Assembly (NCBI RefSeq): GCF_007828725.1 | Contig: NZ_VIUW01000003.1 | Location: 310,001-374,000 of the forward strand | From: Marihabitans asiaticum | GTDB lineage: Bacteria > Actinomycetota > Actinomycetes > Actinomycetales > Dermatophilaceae | Direction of reading: 5' to 3' | Length of the DNA stretch: 64,000 nucleotides | Part shown: positions 8,901-17,157 of the stretch, in pieces | Position numbering within the stretch: the stretch's first letter is position 1 | Layout of the letters: each line of letters opens with the position of its first letter | Notes under the pieces: model-generated | Seen by the model: only the letters and a program-made list of their open reading frames with translations | Databases searched by the model: none | What the model was told of the DNA's origin: nothing | Made by a program: the position numbers and the translations under genes

Positions 8901-10355
8901 ATGACGGACGTGAGCGACCTGGACTCGACTGGACAGGGGAGGCACGAAGGGGTGGCTGCCGCCGGCCGCGCGATCCTTGCGTCCGTGAGCGTCTGGGATG
9001 ACGGCGTCGTCGAGCGGTTGCCAGAGGTCGAGTGCCTCGACCTCATCGCCGCGATGGAGAGCGTCAAGGCCGCGGCAGCCGCCGTGCAGGCGCGAGCGAC
9101 GGCGGCCTTTGTCGCGTCCCGTGACCAGCGGGTCGACGACCAGCGCTCGCGCGGCGAGCTTGATGCCCGCCAGGCTGCCGATGCTCGAGCCGGCTCTCGC
9201 GCCGAGGTGGCGCTCGCTCGACGGTGCTCGCCCGCGCAGGCCGACCGTCATGTCGGCTTCGCCGCGGCGGTGTGCCACGAGATGCCCGAGACCATGGCCG
9301 CGCTGAGCGGCGGTGAGATCAGCGAGTGGCGGGCGACGCTCCTCGTGCGTGAGACCGCGACCGTCTCGGCCGAGCACCGGCGCGAGATCGACAGCAGGCT
9401 TGCACCCGACCTGCGTCGGCTCGGTGACCGTGCGCTGGGCAACGCTGCGCGCCGGGCCGCCATCGAGCTCGACCAGGAGGCGATCGTCGAGCGGCAGCGG
9501 CGGGCGGCTGCCTCGCGGCAGGTGAGCGTGCGTCCCGCGCCAGACGGGATGGCGTACCTGACGATCCTCGGGCCGATGGTCGAGATCGTCGGCGCACAGG
9601 TTGCGCTGACCCTCGCGGAGAAGCAGCGCTGGGTCGCGACCGGGGACGACGCAACCGACGCCGTCCGCGCTGCTGACCGGCGTGGCCCGGGGGCGTGGAT
9701 CGCCGACCGAGCCCTCGAGCTGCTCTCGGGGAGGACGGAGGGCCAGCCGCAGGCGGTGGAGGTCGCACTCGTCATGACCCCGGGAGACCTGCTCGGTGGT
9801 GGGGAGGGCGTCGCGGAGATCCCCGGCCAGGGCCCGGTCCCCGGCAGCGCAGCCCGCGATCACGTCCTCCGACTGCTCGACCTGGCCGAGCAATCAACTG
9901 CCGCGGTCTGGCTGCGACGACTCTTCACCTCGCCGGACGGTCGCGACCTCGTCGCGATGGACTCCAGGCGTCGACTCTTCGGTGGCGGGCTGCGCCAGCT
10001 CATCGAGCTGCGCGACCAGATCTGCCGGATCCCGTTCTGCGACGCGCCTATCCGGCACGTCGATCACGTCGAGCGATATGCCGACGGAGGTCCGACGAGC
10101 GCGGTCAACGCCGGCGGCGTGTGCGAGCGGCACAACCACGTCAAGGACGCACCGGGCTGGCGGGTTCAGGTCGTCGCTGGCGGGCTCGACCCCGGGGGCG
10201 GAGCACACACCCTCGAGATCATCACCCCGGCCGGTCGACGACATCACGCGGTGGCGCCGCCGATCCGTGGTCACGGGACGAGCCCGACCGCCACGCCGTC
10301 GGCACGATCGCCGCTCGAGGACTATCTCGAACGACTCCTCGCCGAGGCGTCGTGA
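8901..10355 (+). CDS. DUF222 domain-containing HNH endonuclease (13E12 repeat family type)
   Basis: 484-residue protein of the abundant actinobacterial DUF222/13E12 family. The DUF222 alpha-helical domain occupies about residues 30-330, with family stretches LECLDLIAAMESVKAAAAAVQ-like (at about 35-55) and ISEWRATLLVRETATVS. The C-terminal HNH nuclease has a CXXXXC knuckle (Cys375, Cys380), HVDH at 386-389, then a CERHN motif. The biological role of these nucleases is poorly defined. The LexA box upstream places this copy in the DNA-damage response, as established for several mycobacterial 13E12 genes. ATG 8901 is preferred over GTG 8895 because of GGGGGAGG spacing. Its stop overlaps the HD gene start by GTGA. 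Confidence 0.92.
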   Translation: MTDVSDLDSTGQGRHEGVAAAGRAILASVSVWDDGVVERLPEVECLDLIAAMESVKAAAAAVQARATAAFVASRDQRVDDQRSRGELDARQAADARAGSRAEVALARRCSPAQADRHVGFAAAVCHEMPETMAALSGGEISEWRATLLVRETATVSAEHRREIDSRLAPDLRRLGDRALGNAARRAAIELDQEAIVERQRRAAASRQVSVRPAPDGMAYLTILGPMVEIVGAQVALTLAEKQRWVATGDDATDAVRAADRRGPGAWIADRALELLSGRTEGQPQAVEVALVMTPGDLLGGGEGVAEIPGQGPVPGSAARDHVLRLLDLAEQSTAAVWLRRLFTSPDGRDLVAMDSRRRLFGGGLRQLIELRDQICRIPFCDAPIRHVDHVERYADGGPTSAVNAGGVCERHNHVKDAPGWRVQVVAGGLDPGGGAHTLEIITPAGRRHHAVAPPIRGHGTSPTATPSARSPLEDYLERLLAEAS

Positions 10356-11020
10356 GCGAGGCTGCGAGATTGCCTGCGAGGATCGGCATCGTGAGGGAGC
10401 GCGAGGCGTACGTCGTGGCGACGACGGGCTTCGTGCGCGCGGTCGAGGCGCTGGCGGGGGACCCGAGATCGGACGTGGCCGAGGGGCTGCTCGAGCGCTG
10501 GCGAGAGCCTCATCGGGGCTACCACGACGAGCGCCACCTGGCCGAGGTGCTGTCTGCGGTCGAGGTGCTGGGGTCCCGTCCCGTGACCGTGCTCGCCGCC
10601 TGGTACCACGACGCGGTGTACGAGGGTCGCCCCGGCGAGGACGAGGAGGCCAGCGCGCGCCTGGCAGAAGAAGAGCTCGCGGCGCTGGGTGTCGAGGAGC
10701 GCGAGGTCGCCGAGGTGGCTCGACTCGTCCGGTCGACCGCCGCGCACGAGCTGCCGACGGACGGCGACAGCGACGAGGCAGTGCTTCACGACGCCGACCT
10801 GTGGATCCTCGCCACGCCCGCCGAGCGCTTCGACGAGTACTGCTCCGACGTCCGTCGCGAGTACGCGCACGTCGACGACGCGGACTACCGCCGCGGGCGG
10901 ACCGCCGTGCTCACCCCCTTCGTCACCCGTCCCCGGCTGTACGCCACCGAGCACGCCCACGAGCTTTGGACCGATGCCGCGCGGGATAACCTCCGGCGCG
11001 AGCTCGGTCGGCTGCGCTGA
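10352..11020 (+). CDS. HD-superfamily predicted metal-dependent phosphohydrolase
   Basis: 222-residue protein resembling the small HD hydrolases of COG4339. Metal-site motifs are visible in order: YHDERH at 57-62, WYHDAVY at 84-90 (His86-Asp87) and LHDADLWIL from 145 (His146-Asp147), followed by YAHVDDADYRRGR. Substrate unknown; nucleotides are typical for the superfamily. GTG 10352 overlaps the stop of the DUF222-HNH gene, so it may be co-induced with it by DNA damage (inference from overlap). Its last 98 bases overlap, tail to tail, the DUF4031 gene on the other strand, which is a long convergent overlap for this compact genome. Confidence 0.82.
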   Translation: MSEAARLPARIGIVREREAYVVATTGFVRAVEALAGDPRSDVAEGLLERWREPHRGYHDERHLAEVLSAVEVLGSRPVTVLAAWYHDAVYEGRPGEDEEASARLAEEELAALGVEEREVAEVARLVRSTAAHELPTDGDSDEAVLHDADLWILATPAERFDEYCSDVRREYAHVDDADYRRGRTAVLTPFVTRPRLYATEHAHELWTDAARDNLRRELGRLR

Positions 11021-11261
11021 CCCGGAGACCGGACGCGCGCAGGCGCGTGATCAGCTCACGCCCGCTCACCTCGACCGCGCCGGCGGCGACGACCCGCTCG
11101 TACTCCCGGGCCGGGACGTCATAGTGGTCGAGGTCGAAGAGCCGCCGCGGCAGGCCGACCCGCCCGGCGAGCTCGTGCAGCTCCTCGAGCGAGGTGTCGG
11201 AGACAAGGTGGCTCCATGTCGTGTCCCAGCCCTCCCAGGTGGGCGGGTCGATGAGGATCAC
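10923..11261 (-). CDS. DUF4031 domain-containing protein
   Basis: 112-residue protein. VILIDPPTWEGWDTTWSHLV, SDTSLEELHELA, LPRRLFDLDHYDVP and AVEVSGRELITRLRASGLR are the characteristic DUF4031 blocks; no function is established. The GTG at 11261 is the only good start in frame, since the earlier in-frame ATG at 11315 lies inside the helicase coding end. It begins 13 bases after the stop of the DUF3516 helicase and is likely co-transcribed. The 3' third overlaps the HD-protein gene antisense. The basic C-terminal tail (SKARGRARWR) is encoded in that overlap. Confidence 0.8.
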   Translation of the reverse strand: MILIDPPTWEGWDTTWSHLVSDTSLEELHELAGRVGLPRRLFDLDHYDVPAREYERVVAAGAVEVSGRELITRLRASGLRVSAADRARAGGYPARHRSKARGRARWRTAGDG

Positions 11262-11274
11262 GGCGAGCTCACGA

Positions 11275-13905
11275 TCACAGCCGCCGCAGCGCGGTCGCGA
11301 GTACGACGGGCTCACCGACCCGGTCGGAGGCGTCGAGGTCGACCTCGGCCTCGATCACCCAGTCGCCGTGCTGCTCGGGGTCGCTGAGCGTCTGCGTGAC
11401 CCGCCACAGCCGCACGTCCGAGGTGGCCTCGGCCCCGCCATCGGGCATGCCCGGGGCTGGCCCGAGCGCGTCGGTCTCGATCCGGATCCGGTGCGGCCCT
11501 CTGGCGTCGGCGTCTGTGCCGATCGAGCCGTGCTCCTCCCAGTAGTCCCCGAGAGCGACATCCCAGTCGTCCCTCGTCATCAGGGGGGAGCGCCCGTCGT
11601 CGGCCAGGGCGCAGGCCGCGTGCTCCAGCGCGGCCAGCGCGTCGAGGTCGTCCCGCGCCGAGAGCGCGACCCGCTGCCACAACGCCCCACGGACCATCGG
11701 GCGGAAGGCCTGCGGCTGCGCCGAGATCGGGCGCGACGAGGGGCGCAGGTCACCGGGCTCGTGGTGCGCTACTGCCTCGGCCACATCGGCCGCTGGGTTC
11801 GCCAGGGCCTCCCACTCGTCGAGGAGCGAGGAGTCGGTCTGACGGATGACCTCGCCGAGCCAGCCGATGATCTCCTCGACCCGCTCGTCCCGGAACGACG
11901 CAGGCACGGTGTGCGCCAGGGTGCGGTAGGCGTCGGAGAGGTAGCGCAGCAGCAGGCCCTCTCGGGGGGCGAGCTCGTAGCGGCGCACGAGGTCGGAGAA
12001 GGACATGCCGTCCTCCCACATGTGCCGCACGATGCTGCACGGGACGAGCCCGTCCGCCGGCAGCCACGGGTGAGCGACGAGGTACTCCTCGTAGGCCGGG
12101 CGCAGCAGGTCGGCGAGCGGCTCCGGCCAGGTGATCTCGTCCAGCCGGGCCATCCGCTCCTCGTACTCCACCCCGTCGGCCTTCATCTCGGCGAGCGCGA
12201 CGTTGCGCGCGGCCCACTGCTGCGCCAGGAGCAGGGGGCGGGGGGCATCGAGCACGGCCTCGACGACCGAGACCACGTCGAGGGCGTAGCTCGGGTCGTC
12301 AGGGTCGAGCAGCTCGAGCGCGGCGAGGGCGAAGTGGGCGAGCGGCTGGTTCAGCGCGAAGTCGGCGGGCAGGTCCACGGTGAGGGCGACGCTGCGCCCG
12401 TGCTCGTCCGGCGGGTCCAGACGGGTGAGCACCTGCGAGTCCAGGAGGGAGCGACCGAGCCGGATCGCCCGTCGCGCAAGGCGCGCTCTCCCCTTCGCGT
12501 CCTCGTGGTTGTCCCGGGTGAGACGAGAGAGCACGGCCACGGCGTCCTCCTCCCGGGCGACGACGTTGAGCAGGGTCGAGTTGTCGACCTTCATCCGGGA
12601 GCGCAGCGTCTCCGGCGGGTTGGACGTCAGCTTGGTGAAGGTGTCCTCGGTCCACACGACGAAGCCGTCGGGCGCCTTCTTGCGTTGGATCTTCTTGCGC
12701 TTCTTCGGGTCGTCCCCGGCCTTGGCGACGGCCCGCTCGTTCTCGATGACGTGCTCGGGCGCCTGGACCACGACGAAGCCCTCGGTGTCGAAGCCGGCGC
12801 GTCCTGCCCGCCCGGCGACCTGGAGGAACTCGCGCACCCGCAGCACCCGGTGGCGGTGCCCGTCGAACTTCGTCAGCGAGGTGAAGAGCACGGTGCGGAT
12901 CGGGACGTTGATCCCCACGCCGAGGGTGTCGGTGCCGCAGATGATCTTCAGCAACCCCCGCTGCGCGAGGCGCTCGACGAGCCGGCGGTAGCGGGGGAGC
13001 ATGCCGGCGTGATGCACCCCGACGCCCTTGCGCAGCAACGAGGAGAGGGTGCGGCCGAATCCGGCCGAGAAGCGGAAGCCGGCAAGCTCCTCGGCGAGCG
13101 CCGCCTTCTCCGAAGGGGTGAGCAGCTTGGGCATCGTCGCGAGGGTGCGGGCGTGCTCGGCGGCGTTGGCCTGGGTCTGGTGCACGACGTAGACCGGCAC
13201 CCGGTCCCACTCCAGGAGGTCCTCGATGGTCTCCTGCAGCGGCGTCATCGACCAGGAGAAGGTGAGGGGGACCGGGCGGGGAGCGTCGGCGACGACGGTG
13301 ACCTCGCGTCCGGTGCGCCGCTGAAGGTCCTCGACGAAGCGGGTGGTGTCGCCGAGCGTGGCCGACATGAGCAGCATCTGCGCGTCGACCAGCTCGAGCA
13401 GCGGCACCTGCCAGGCCCAGCCGCGGTCGGGCTCGGCGTAGTAGTGGAACTCGTCCATGACGACCAGACCGACGTCGGCCCGCCGGCCCTCGCGCAGCGC
13501 CATGTTGGCCAGCACCTCGGCGGTGCACACCAGCACGGGCGCATCCGCGTTCACCGCTGCGTCGCCGGTGAGCATCCCGACGTCCGCAGCGCCGAAGATC
13601 GCGCACAGGTCGAAGAACTTCTCGCTGACCAGGGCCTTGATCGGGGCGGTGTAGACCGCGACCTTGTCCTGGCTGAGCGCGTGGGCGATGGCGGCGGTCG
13701 CGACGAGGGACTTCCCGGACCCGGTGGGGGTGGTGAGGATGACGTGCTCGTCGGCGATGAGCGCGAGGGCCGCCTCCTCCTGGTGCGGATAGAGCGTCAT
13801 CCCACGCTCTGACGCCCAGCGCGTCACCGCGTCGAGGACGTCCTCGGAGCTCGAGCTCGTGCTGACCTCGAGGGCGGGCAGTGGTGTGGCGGGCATCCTG
13901 GGCAT
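11275..13905 (-). CDS. DEAD/DEAH-box helicase with DUF3516 C-terminal region
   Basis: 876-residue Ski2-like helicase. Walker A TTPTGSGKS is at 59-67, the DEAH-position motif is DEFHYY at 151-156, motif III is MSATLGD, and the second RecA domain carries CGTDTLGVGINVP and QVAGRAGRAGFDTEG. The remaining half is the DUF3516 region found in actinobacterial members (long, helical, charged). An RNA-processing or RNA-decay role is inferred from Ski2 relatives, not shown here. Start choice is uncertain: ATG 13905 lies almost on GGGAG, while ATG 13896 has better spacing. DUF4031 follows directly. A convergent gene-free tail is absent; the reverse-strand open frame over it is a GC shadow. Confidence 0.93.
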   Translation of the reverse strand: MPRMPATPLPALEVSTSSSSEDVLDAVTRWASERGMTLYPHQEEAALALIADEHVILTTPTGSGKSLVATAAIAHALSQDKVAVYTAPIKALVSEKFFDLCAIFGAADVGMLTGDAAVNADAPVLVCTAEVLANMALREGRRADVGLVVMDEFHYYAEPDRGWAWQVPLLELVDAQMLLMSATLGDTTRFVEDLQRRTGREVTVVADAPRPVPLTFSWSMTPLQETIEDLLEWDRVPVYVVHQTQANAAEHARTLATMPKLLTPSEKAALAEELAGFRFSAGFGRTLSSLLRKGVGVHHAGMLPRYRRLVERLAQRGLLKIICGTDTLGVGINVPIRTVLFTSLTKFDGHRHRVLRVREFLQVAGRAGRAGFDTEGFVVVQAPEHVIENERAVAKAGDDPKKRKKIQRKKAPDGFVVWTEDTFTKLTSNPPETLRSRMKVDNSTLLNVVAREEDAVAVLSRLTRDNHEDAKGRARLARRAIRLGRSLLDSQVLTRLDPPDEHGRSVALTVDLPADFALNQPLAHFALAALELLDPDDPSYALDVVSVVEAVLDAPRPLLLAQQWAARNVALAEMKADGVEYEERMARLDEITWPEPLADLLRPAYEEYLVAHPWLPADGLVPCSIVRHMWEDGMSFSDLVRRYELAPREGLLLRYLSDAYRTLAHTVPASFRDERVEEIIGWLGEVIRQTDSSLLDEWEALANPAADVAEAVAHHEPGDLRPSSRPISAQPQAFRPMVRGALWQRVALSARDDLDALAALEHAACALADDGRSPLMTRDDWDVALGDYWEEHGSIGTDADARGPHRIRIETDALGPAPGMPDGGAEATSDVRLWRVTQTLSDPEQHGDWVIEAEVDLDASDRVGEPVVLATALRRL

Positions 13906-13948
13906 TCTCCCACTCTGCCCCGGCAGGTTCCTCTCACCGAGACGACAG

Positions 13949-13968
13949 ATGGGTCACGATGGACCCAT
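13949..13968 (+). promoter_or_regulatory. Inverted repeat overlapping the start codons of the GNAT gene
   Basis: ATGGGTC (13949-13955) and GACCCAT (13962-13968) are perfect 7-base complements around a 6-base loop. Both arms contain an in-frame ATG (13949 and 13967), so a hairpin would mask both starts. It may be chance or an operator; the divergent helicase starts 44 bases away. Confidence 0.35.
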
Positions 13969-14969
13969 GGGTTACCAGCCGTTCACTTCGTCGTCTGCGA
14001 GCATGCCGACCTCGATCGCCGGTGACGGCTTCATCGTGCGTCAGCCGGCGGAGTCGGACGCGGAGGCGCTCGGTGAGCTCGTCGGCGACCCGGAGCATGC
14101 TGCAGAGGTCGTCGCCAGCTGGGTCGGGCACTGGGAGGTCGACGGCTACGGGTCGTGGGTCGTCGAGGGGGCCGACGGTGCACTCCTCGGCTTCGTCGGC
14201 GTGCGCCCGCGCGAGGAAGACATTGCGCTGACGATTCGCTCCAGCGCAGCGGCTGCGGCGGACGGCCGAGCGGCTGCGGTGCTGCAGCTCGTGGTCGCTC
14301 ACTCCCTGGAGTGGCTCCCCGACGCGCCGCTTCGCCTGAGGGTCGGCGCAGATGACCCGGCGACCCAGGCACTTGCGGAGTCGGCGGGCCTGGTGCACGT
14401 CGAGCAGCAAGATCACGAGGCCAAGGGTCGTCGGTGGCACGTCCTGGAGTCCCCGTACCCCCGCTCGTTCAGTCGCCTGCCCCGAGGCGCCACGGGCGCA
14501 GCTGCGCGGCCTGTGGACCCGGGTCAACGACGCTGGAGGGTCGGTCGGGTTCCTGCCCGGCGCCTCGGCCGAGGCGGTCGAGGCCGAGCTCGACCGGCGC
14601 GCCGCCGCACTGGAGTCCGGGACCCAGACCGGTCTGGCCCTGATGTCGCCCACGGGGTCGATCATCGGTGTCGGTTTCCTTCGTCGCGCGACCAATGAGC
14701 TGATGAGCCACGCCCGGGTCGCCGAGGCGGTCATGATCGACCCGCAGCGCCAAGGGCGAGGACACGGTCGCCAGCTCATGGCAGTGCTGCACCGAGCCGC
14801 GCGGGAGCAGGGCGTGGAGCTGCTGACCCTGGACTACCGCGATGGTGACGGCTTGGGCGACTTCTACGGCCAGCTCGGCTATCGCGAGGTGGGCAGGGTT
14901 CCCGGGCTGATCCGCGTCGCCGAAGGCGACGACCGAGACTCTGTGACCCTGGTGCGGCGACTCGACTGA
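13967..14969 (+). pseudogene. Tandem GNAT acetyltransferase interrupted by a +1 frameshift
   Basis: Two GNAT-fold domains are encoded in different frames. Bases 13967-14480 read as a RimJ/RimL-like domain (SWVVEGADGALLGFVGVR, RLRVGADDPATQALAESAGL). From about 14484 the next frame reads a second complete GNAT domain (LRGLWTRVNDAGGSVGF, AVMIDPQRQGRGHGRQLM, DFYGQLGYREVGR) to the stop at 14969. The second domain has no ATG, GTG or TTG of its own near its start; the nearest is ATG 14352 inside domain 1. Removing one C from CCCC at 14480-14483 joins both into one product of about 333 residues. This is either a recent mutation, a sequencing slip, or programmed +1 slippage. Start could also be ATG 13949. 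Confidence 0.68.
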
Positions 14970-14977
14970 CCTTCTCT

Positions 14978-15026
14978 GTGCGCATCGATGGTTGTGTACT
15001 ATTGGTACACAACCAACGATGCGCAC
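14978..15026 (+). promoter_or_regulatory. 49-bp near-perfect palindrome, probable operator of the membrane protein/PadR operon
   Basis: Arms GTGCGCATCG...GGTTGTGTAC and GTACACAACC...CGATGCGCAC mirror each other around 15002; 22 of the 24 base pairs match, with only an A/A mismatch and a central non-pairing step. A -10-like TACTAT (14997-15002) sits at the centre, so a dimeric repressor bound here would block RNA polymerase. The PadR-like gene two places downstream is the obvious candidate regulator. Confidence 0.75.
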
Positions 15027-15039
15027 AAAGGGAGTGGTC

Positions 15040-15462
15040 ATGACAACGACGATCGACAGCCGGAGGACTCTCCTTCCGTTCGTCCTCACCGTCATCGCCC
15101 TAGCGATAGCGGTTCAGGTCGTGGTCGCGCTCGACGGGGGTCGTATCGGCCTACCGGCAGCCGTGGCCACCGTGGTTCTGGCGCTCTACTACGCCTGGTT
15201 CCTGATCGCTCGCCGTCACGAGCTGCGCCGTCTGCGTTTCGGCCCCTATCTCGCCCACGCCGCCACCTTCGCTGTCGTGATCACCTCGTTCCACCTCCAC
15301 CTCTTCGTCCGCGCGTCCACGGGCGAGTGGGCCCGCACCGGCTTCCCGCTCGACGAGGGTTGGTTCGGTGCCGTGGTCGCGATGACGGCGCTGTGGGGGC
15401 TGGGCCTTCTCGTGCACACCGTGTCCGCGATCAGCCAGCGCGGCTTCGAGGACCGTCCGTGA
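15040..15462 (+). CDS. Small four-helix membrane protein, function unknown
   Basis: 140-residue integral membrane protein with hydrophobic segments near 11-30, 35-53, 68-85 and 105-125, and a short loop ASTGEWARTGFPLDEGW. I do not recognise a named family; 2TM/DUF-type integral proteins paired with PadR regulators are common in Actinobacteria. ATG 15040 is preceded by AAAGGGAG with good spacing; the upstream ATGs at 15019 and within the palindrome are less likely. The stop overlaps the PadR GTG by GTGA, so the pair is co-translated and presumably autoregulated through the 49-bp palindrome. Confidence 0.75.
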   Translation: MTTTIDSRRTLLPFVLTVIALAIAVQVVVALDGGRIGLPAAVATVVLALYYAWFLIARRHELRRLRFGPYLAHAATFAVVITSFHLHLFVRASTGEWARTGFPLDEGWFGAVVAMTALWGLGLLVHTVSAISQRGFEDRP

Positions 15463-15791
15463 CGAGTGAGCACGACGAGTGGCTCGAGGAGATGACCTCG
15501 TCCTGGACCGAGGTCTACAAGAAGTCGATGACGACGGTGGTCGTCCTGGGCATCGTCCGCGACGAGCAGCCGATCACCGTCCAGGGTCTTGTTGACGAGC
15601 TCGCCGAGCAGACTGGGTGGACCTTCACCGAGCGCGGTCTCTACCGAACGGTGCGGCGGCTGATTGCGAACGGGGTCCTGCGGAGCACGGACGTCCCGGT
15701 CCCACGAACGGGCGTCAAACGCAAGGACCTGACCCTGACCGAGCTGGGCGCTGAGTACCTCGAGCGGATCCGCGGGGAGCTCATCGGGTAG
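15459..15791 (+). CDS. PadR-like winged-helix transcriptional regulator
   Basis: 110 residues. The central portion is a winged helix: TVVVLGIVRDEQPITVQGLVDELAEQ (about 20-45), recognition-helix segment FTERGLYRTVRRLIANGVL (about 50-68), then the wing and TLTELGAEYLERIRG at the C-terminus, the pattern of PadR proteins. The usual long C-terminal dimerisation helix is short, so it belongs to the small PadR subgroup or a relative. It overlaps the membrane-protein gene by GTGA. The palindrome upstream of that gene is its likely binding site (inference). No ligand can be predicted. Confidence 0.72.
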   Translation: MTSEHDEWLEEMTSSWTEVYKKSMTTVVVLGIVRDEQPITVQGLVDELAEQTGWTFTERGLYRTVRRLIANGVLRSTDVPVPRTGVKRKDLTLTELGAEYLERIRGELIG

Positions 15792-15819
15792 ACCTCGTGG
15801 AGGGTCTCCACCCTGCGCC

Positions 15820-15825
15820 TACAGT
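15820..15825 (+). promoter_or_regulatory. Leaderless-type -10 (TACAGT) for the NCS2 permease
   Basis: TACAGT ends seven bases before ATG 15833, and no ribosome-binding sequence lies between, consistent with a leaderless mRNA. Confidence 0.5.
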
Positions 15826-15832
15826 TGCCGCC

Positions 15833-17146
15833 ATGACAGCCCCTGCTGACGAGCGCACCGAGCAGACCTCGACCCGAGGCTGGCGCCTCCACGGCGACGG
15901 ACGAACCATCGCGCCCGGAGAGGTCGTCGGCCCGCGGGAGCGGCTCTCCTGGGGGCGCACCGTCGGCCTGGGCATGCAGCACGTCGTCGCGATGTTCGGC
16001 GCGACCTTCCTCGTGCCACTGCTCACCGGCCTGCCACCGGCGACGACGCTCTTCTTCTCCGGCGTCGGCACGATGCTCTTCCTCGTCATCACCGCCGGCC
16101 GGGTGCCGAGCTACCTGGGCAGCTCCTTCGCCTTCATCGCACCCCTCACCGCCGCCACGGCCAGCCACGACCTGCCGACGGCCCTCGGCGGTGTGGTCAT
16201 GGCCGGTGTCGCGCTCGCCGTCCTCGGTGTCGTCGTCCACGCCGCCGGCGACCGGTGGTTGCGCGCCCTCATGCCGCCGATGGTTACCGGGGCGATCGTC
16301 GCGCTCATCGGGCTCAACCTCGCGCCGGCGGCGAAGAACAACTTCGTCGTCTCGCCCGTGACCGCCACCGTGACGCTCGTGACGATCCTCGTCGTGTCCG
16401 TCCTCTCGAAGGGGATGCTCTCTCGCCTCTCGATCCTCGTCGGCGTGATCGCCGGCTATCTCGTCGCCGCGGTCCGTGGCGAGCTGGACTTCACCCAGGT
16501 CGGGCAGGCCGGGTGGATCGGCCTGCCCGACTTCACCGCGCCGCACTTCGACATCGCTGTCGCCGGGCTCTTCATCCCCGTCATCCTCGTCCTCGTCGCC
16601 GAGAACGTCGGTCACGTCCGCTCGGTCGCGACGATGACCGGCGACGACCTCGACCCGTACATGGGCCGGGCACTCATCGCCGACGGCCTGGCGACCACCC
16701 TCGCCGGCTCCGGCGGCGGATCGGGCACGACGACCTACGCCGAGAACATCGGGGTAATGGCGGCGACCCGGGTCTACTCGACCGCCGCGTACTGGGTCGC
16801 CGCCGCCTTCGCCGTGCTCCTCTCGCTCAGCCCGAAGTTCGGCCAGCTCATCGCCACCGTCCCGCAGGGCGTGCTCGGCGGGGCAGGGACCGCGCTCTAC
16901 GGGATGATCGGCCTGCTCGGCGTGAAGATCTGGGTGGAGAACAGGGTCGACTTCGGCAACCCGATCAACCTCATGACCGGCGCCGTCGCCCTGATCATCG
17001 GCATCGCGGACTTCACCTGGGCGATCGGTGACGTCCAGCTCGCCGGGATCGCCCTGGGGACCGCGGCCGCCCTCATCGGCTTCCACGGGATGCGCGCGCT
17101 GAACAGGGTGACCGGAGCGGTCCCCGACCCTCTGACGCCTGCATAG
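15833..17146 (+). CDS. NCS2-family uracil/xanthine permease
   Basis: 437-residue nucleobase:cation symporter of the NCS2/NAT (UraA) family with 14 predicted helices. Features seen: GMQHVVAMFGATFLVPLLTGLPPATTLFFSGVGT at the N-terminal half-site (quoted in overlapping parts: QHVVAMFGATFLVP), LGSSFAFIAP, the conserved Glu in VLVAENVGHV, and the NAT-signature region GSGGGSGTTTYAENIGVMA. UraA-like uracil specificity is likely from the AENVGH and TTYAENIG motifs, but xanthine or other bases remain possible. ATG 15833 is supported by the -10 just upstream and by alignment of the family start. Confidence 0.9.
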   Translation: MTAPADERTEQTSTRGWRLHGDGRTIAPGEVVGPRERLSWGRTVGLGMQHVVAMFGATFLVPLLTGLPPATTLFFSGVGTMLFLVITAGRVPSYLGSSFAFIAPLTAATASHDLPTALGGVVMAGVALAVLGVVVHAAGDRWLRALMPPMVTGAIVALIGLNLAPAAKNNFVVSPVTATVTLVTILVVSVLSKGMLSRLSILVGVIAGYLVAAVRGELDFTQVGQAGWIGLPDFTAPHFDIAVAGLFIPVILVLVAENVGHVRSVATMTGDDLDPYMGRALIADGLATTLAGSGGGSGTTTYAENIGVMAATRVYSTAAYWVAAAFAVLLSLSPKFGQLIATVPQGVLGGAGTALYGMIGLLGVKIWVENRVDFGNPINLMTGAVALIIGIADFTWAIGDVQLAGIALGTAAALIGFHGMRALNRVTGAVPDPLTPA

Positions 17147-17149
17147 AGT
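17144..17149 (+). promoter_or_regulatory. Leaderless-type -10 (TAGAGT) for the GH63-like gene
   Basis: TAGAGT lies eight bases before GTG 17158; its TAG is also the stop codon of the NCS2 permease gene (17144-17146). Confidence 0.5.
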
Positions 17150-17157
17150 GGGCGGCT

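Noticed and set aside
7899-9893. Minus-strand open frame spanning the NCS1 and DUF222 genes
   Set aside because: Runs through a promoter region and two clear genes in other frames; composition is Arg-rich shadow.
11194-13812. 872-codon plus-strand open frame across the DUF3516 helicase
   Set aside because: Antisense shadow of a clear helicase; no domain.
14352-14969. Separate GNAT gene starting at ATG 14352
   Set aside because: The first 45 codons are out-of-frame translation of the upstream GNAT domain; a frameshifted double-domain gene explains the data better.
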